The notes below the pieces were generated by a model. The model was given only the letters and a program-made list of their open reading frames with translations, searched no databases and was not told where the DNA came from. A stretch of DNA of 6,652 nt from positions 1 to 6,652 of the forward strand of contig JAEYPA010000104.1 in the NCBI GenBank assembly GCA_023411225.1, read 5' to 3'. Made by a program: the position numbers and the translations under genes. This DNA comes from Bacillota bacterium. Its GTDB lineage: Bacteria > Bacillota > Clostridia > Lachnospirales > Lachnospiraceae. Below, piece by piece: positions 4,763-6,652 of the stretch (positions within the stretch are counted from its first letter, which is position 1; every line of letters starts with the position of its first letter).

Positions 4763-5203
4763 TTATTTTAATGCGATATAAATATTAATATCTGCATCGT
4801 CCCAATTAGTGCTTAAATATTCTTCAAAGTCACCGGTATAGCTCCGATCCAAATCCATTTTCCAGATTTGCTCCCACGCCTCTCCTACTGCTGTCTGCAT
4901 ATTACCGCGAATACTGAACTTAGCATATCTCCCAGCCGGTATGCTCTTCACCACAAGATCGGGATTCTCTACCTTTGTAACCTCACATCCAACTGTCACA
5001 GTGTAGCTTTCATTCATATAATCCGAATAAAGTCCTATGGTATAAGCATTTGCCTTGTTGTTTACTGTACCATATACTCCATCATAACAAAAATTACTCC
5101 AAATTTGAGCAATTTTTTGGCTCATCTCTGGGTCCTCATTACTTGTTATAGTACTTAATCCTACTATTGTCATTTCCTTTAGATTTACAATATCATAGTG
5201 CAT
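4763..5203 (-). CDS. Stand-alone GyrI-like / effector-binding domain protein
   Basis: The 146-residue product is a single effector-binding domain of the kind found at the C-terminus of Rob and BmrR, without a DNA-binding domain. It begins YDIVNLKEMTIVGLSTIT, the usual first strand, and contains IPAGRYAKFSIRGN (about 88-101), GEAWEQIWKMDLD (about 107-119) and the terminal strand INIYIALK. Stand-alone relatives bind cationic or hydrophobic drugs, or, as in GyrI (SbmC), protect gyrase from toxins. Which applies here cannot be seen. The start at 5203 is favoured because GGAGGTAGTGAAA lies directly before it; ATGs at 5218 and 5245 lack a comparable site. The 85-base gap to the Nudix gene holds a -10 element and an inverted repeat, suggesting separate control. 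Confidence 0.85.
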   Translation of the reverse strand: MHYDIVNLKEMTIVGLSTITSNEDPEMSQKIAQIWSNFCYDGVYGTVNNKANAYTIGLYSDYMNESYTVTVGCEVTKVENPDLVVKSIPAGRYAKFSIRGNMQTAVGEAWEQIWKMDLDRSYTGDFEEYLSTNWDDADINIYIALK

Positions 5204-5233
5204 TTTCACTACCTCCATATATTTGATATGGTT

Positions 5234-5271
5234 ATTATAAATCATCTAATATGACGTCTATATGTCATATT
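5234..5271 (-). promoter_or_regulatory. -10 element with operator-like inverted repeat upstream of the effector-binding gene
   Basis: TATAAT (5239-5234, minus strand) lies 30 bases before the ATG at 5203. Directly upstream, covering the expected -35 area, is AATATGAC-N8-GTCATATT (5248-5255 and 5264-5271), a perfect 8-bp inverted repeat with half-site centres 16 bp apart, about one and a half helical turns. No good -35 hexamer is seen at 16-18 bases, consistent with a regulator-dependent promoter. The regulator is unknown; the repeat is too symmetric and well placed to ignore, but binding is inference. Confidence 0.55.
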
Positions 5272-5288
5272 ATGTAAAATAATTTTAT

Positions 5289-5810
5289 TTATGAAACAAA
5301 CCCCTTTTTCTTCAAACCTTCCATGTATTTTATGTATATGCCATAAGCAGCATTCCCTGGTCCTGGTGGCCACATATATTGAAGTGCCTCTGCTGCTGGA
5401 ACCCAGGAAGCGGAGTCTACCTCTGATGAAAGCACCATTTCGCATTTCTTTGCAAATGCAATAAATCCAAGCATAAGAATTCCTTTTGCCCCAAACCAGT
5501 AGCTTCCCCCATACTCAATGCTTTCAAGCTCAATCCCCAGTTCCTCATAAACTTCACGAATTGCAGCTTCTTCAGCAGTCTCCCCCAGAGACATATAGCC
5601 GGATACAAAGGAAGAGTATTTATCAGACATATATCCCTGTCTAAGTAAGGTCACCTCGTTATATTCGTTTGCCACCAATACAATCACACAGGTTGGAAAG
5701 GTATCAAACCAATACTGATCACAATTCTTACAGAAAGGCACTAGGCCATCGTCACCAGCCAATTTACCTTCTAGTTCTTCCCCGCATTGCGGACAAAATT
5801 TATAGTGCAT
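5289..5810 (-). CDS. Zinc-ribbon Nudix hydrolase, NudC-related
   Basis: The 173-residue product starts with a zinc ribbon, C-P-Q-C (6-9) and C-K-N-C (27-30), followed by a Nudix domain. The Nudix box is complete: G71-x5-E77-x7-R85-E-V-x-E89-E90-x-G92-I, with the metal-binding glutamates in place. It should hydrolyse a nucleoside diphosphate linked to another moiety. The zinc ribbon plus Nudix order and the following GSxxx...LMLGF stretch point to the NADH pyrophosphatase (NudC) lineage. However, the SQPWPFPxS motif that reads the NADH nicotinamide side is replaced by GSYWFGAKG (102-110), so NADH or NAD-capped RNA is unlikely to be the preferred substrate. At 173 residues it also lacks the extra N-terminal domain of full-length NudC. 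GGAGGTAGGATA precedes the ATG at 5810. Confidence 0.9.
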   Translation of the reverse strand: MHYKFCPQCGEELEGKLAGDDGLVPFCKNCDQYWFDTFPTCVIVLVANEYNEVTLLRQGYMSDKYSSFVSGYMSLGETAEEAAIREVYEELGIELESIEYGGSYWFGAKGILMLGFIAFAKKCEMVLSSEVDSASWVPAAEALQYMWPPGPGNAAYGIYIKYMEGLKKKGFVS

Positions 5811-5849
5811 TATCCTACCTCCACAATAACTAATATAAATTCATGTCTA

Positions 5850-5863
5850 AAATATCGATATTT
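5850..5863. promoter_or_regulatory. 14-bp perfect palindrome upstream of the Nudix gene
   Basis: AAATATCGATATTT is self-complementary over its full length and lies 40-53 bases before the Nudix start, where a promoter would be expected. A TATATT on the minus strand between it and the gene is a possible -10. The palindrome is AT-rich, so chance is a real alternative; a binding site for a dimeric repressor is the other reading. Confidence 0.3.
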
Positions 5864-5952
5864 ACATACTAGCATACCTATACCACTTTCACAACTTGGG
5901 ATAAAAGATATTTTCTCATCACTCAATATTATATGTTTCCCAATCTTTATAA

Positions 5953-5990
5953 AACGAGAAAAAGATCCGCTCTGCGGATCTTCTTATTCT
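5953..5990 (-). terminator. Intrinsic terminator after the ArsR-family gene
   Basis: AAGATCCGC (minus 5982-5974), loop AGA and GCGGATCTT (minus 5970-5962) form a perfect 9-bp stem. On the minus strand it is preceded by A-rich sequence and followed by TTTCTCGTTTT, giving a good terminator about 70 bases after the ArsR stop at 6050. On the plus strand CTTATTCTT follows, weaker. It separates the ArsR gene from the Nudix gene. The rest of the 239-base gap 5811-6049 shows only the palindrome near 5850. Confidence 0.82.
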
Positions 5991-6049
5991 TAAATGTACC
6001 ATATAGGACTTCCTAAGTACCTTCAACAGCAAGTGCTTCTTGTTAACAA

Positions 6050-6652
6050 TCACTCTTTGCTGTTGTTTTTCTCATAGAATACTCTCATTAGAATGTCTTG
6101 TGCGTGATTTCCGAATTTTTCACCAAACAGAGAAAGACCTCCTACGTTTTTTGCATCCTCAGCCACTTCAAAGCGTAAGCTCCAGTATGGCTCACTGCCT
6201 GACAACACCTGTTCTAGTGTCACGTCGGACATCTTTTCCCCATCCATCATGGTCCCTTCTGGTGTTACATGTATCACCTTTAGCAAACCATATTGATTGG
6301 ATGGCCACCAATCCGGTGTAAGGATACCTCGTTTTACTCCATAGTCTCCTGGGCTGGTCCATGTAAACAGCTTTATGCCATTTAGGTAGAACGTAATATC
6401 GGATGGCCAATCGTCGGCAAAATCTGGTGCCTCAGATGCTATCTCAAAGGAAAGCTCAATTTCTATCATTGTCTGTTCCGGTGAATAACAGTTTGGTACA
6501 CGGTATTCCACATATCCCTGGGTAAGCCATAGAAGTTGAGCGTTAACCCTTTCTGGATCCCAGAAAAATCTCGGATCATCTAATGCACCAATTACATCTT
6601 TTTCTGTAGTAAGGCCACAGGTGGGTTTTCCTTCTATTGCGCTATACTGCCC
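6050..6652 (-). CDS. ArsR-family regulator with a large C-terminal domain (C-terminal part, cut by window edge)
   Basis: The frame is open from the window edge to the stop at 6050, giving 200 residues. The winged-helix DNA-binding part lies outside. The visible part matches the conserved C-terminal region of ArsR-family regulators of about 300 residues in Firmicutes. Seen are PTCGLTTEKDVIGALDDPRF (10-29), the following F-W-D-P-E-R, and QLLWLTQGYVEYRVPN (39-54). Further on are ELSFEIASEAP, DWPSDITFYLNGI, FTWTSPGDYGVKRG, PDWWPSNQYGLLK, DGEKMSDVTL and VGGLSLFGEKFGNHAQDI. Such regulators often lie beside sugar-hydrolase and sugar-transport genes, so carbohydrate sensing is possible, but no partner gene is in view. 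A GTG at 6511 is not the start, because the family conservation continues upstream of it. A terminator near 5962-5982 closes the transcript. Confidence 0.85.
   Translation of the reverse strand, partial: GQYSAIEGKPTCGLTTEKDVIGALDDPRFFWDPERVNAQLLWLTQGYVEYRVPNCYSPEQTMIEIELSFEIASEAPDFADDWPSDITFYLNGIKLFTWTSPGDYGVKRGILTPDWWPSNQYGLLKVIHVTPEGTMMDGEKMSDVTLEQVLSGSEPYWSLRFEVAEDAKNVGGLSLFGEKFGNHAQDILMRVFYEKNNSKE

Noticed and set aside
4763..5245. Longer starts (5245 or 5218) for the effector-binding protein
   Set aside because: The frame would run through the -10 element and the ribosome site; GGAGGTAGTGAAA points to 5203.
5242..5608. Minus-strand frames of 67 and 63 codons within the Nudix gene
   Set aside because: Alternative-frame shadows of the Nudix coding sequence without starts supported by ribosome sites.
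6050..6511. Short 153-codon gene starting at GTG 6511
   Set aside because: The same frame stays open to the window edge, and family conservation (PTCGL, DDPRF, QLLWLTQGYVEYR) continues through the GTG, so it is part of a longer gene.

Overview
The window looks like chromosome of a low-GC Gram-positive anaerobe of the class Clostridia, most likely a Lachnospiraceae member of the Clostridium phytofermentans type. This is inferred from the AT-rich sequence, strong GGAGG-type ribosome binding sites, consensus sigma-A promoters and the families present (Lsa-type ABC-F, AraC-GyrI fusion, DUF4846, ArsR regulator with a large C-terminal domain). No species can be assigned from sequence alone. Nine of the ten protein genes are on the minus strand, so the window reads most naturally from right to left. 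No rRNA, tRNA, insertion sequence, CRISPR array, origin or attachment site was seen.

Right to left: 6652-6050 holds the C-terminal 200 residues of an ArsR-family regulator, closed by a terminator near 5962-5982. At 5810-5289 is a zinc-ribbon Nudix hydrolase related to NudC but lacking the NADH-type motif. At 5203-4763 is a stand-alone GyrI-like effector-binding protein with an operator-like inverted repeat over its promoter. At 4633-3644 is a membrane-anchored DUF4846 protein with its own sigma-A promoter, followed by a small DUF2007-like protein (3583-3341). The only plus-strand gene, 2918-3274, encodes an unrecognised cysteine-rich protein. It runs towards the DUF2007-like gene, and a 19-bp perfect hairpin lies between the two. 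It diverges from two overlapping GNAT acetyltransferase genes (2815-2333 and 2343-1825) across a short region with a palindrome between two -10 elements. Downstream of the acetyltransferases is an AraC regulator with a GyrI-like ligand domain (1740-880).

The best find is the 426-base gene-free stretch 454-879, which is the regulatory leader of the ABC-F antibiotic-resistance gene at the left edge (453-1). It has a perfect TTGACA-N17-TATAAT promoter, a three-codon leader peptide (Met-Arg-Lys) with an excellent ribosome binding site, and four mutually exclusive pairing strands ending in an intrinsic terminator. Strand 1 overlaps the end of the leader peptide and pairs with strand 2. Strand 2 can instead pair with strand 3, the 5' side of the terminator hairpin. 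This is the layout of a ribosome-stalling transcription attenuator: a drug-stalled ribosome on the leader peptide should hide strand 1, free strand 2, break the terminator and switch on ABC-F.

As a whole the window reads as a stress and small-molecule response neighbourhood: ribosome protection, two acetyltransferases, two GyrI-like ligand-binding proteins and a Nudix hydrolase. The functional link between them is only suggested by proximity.
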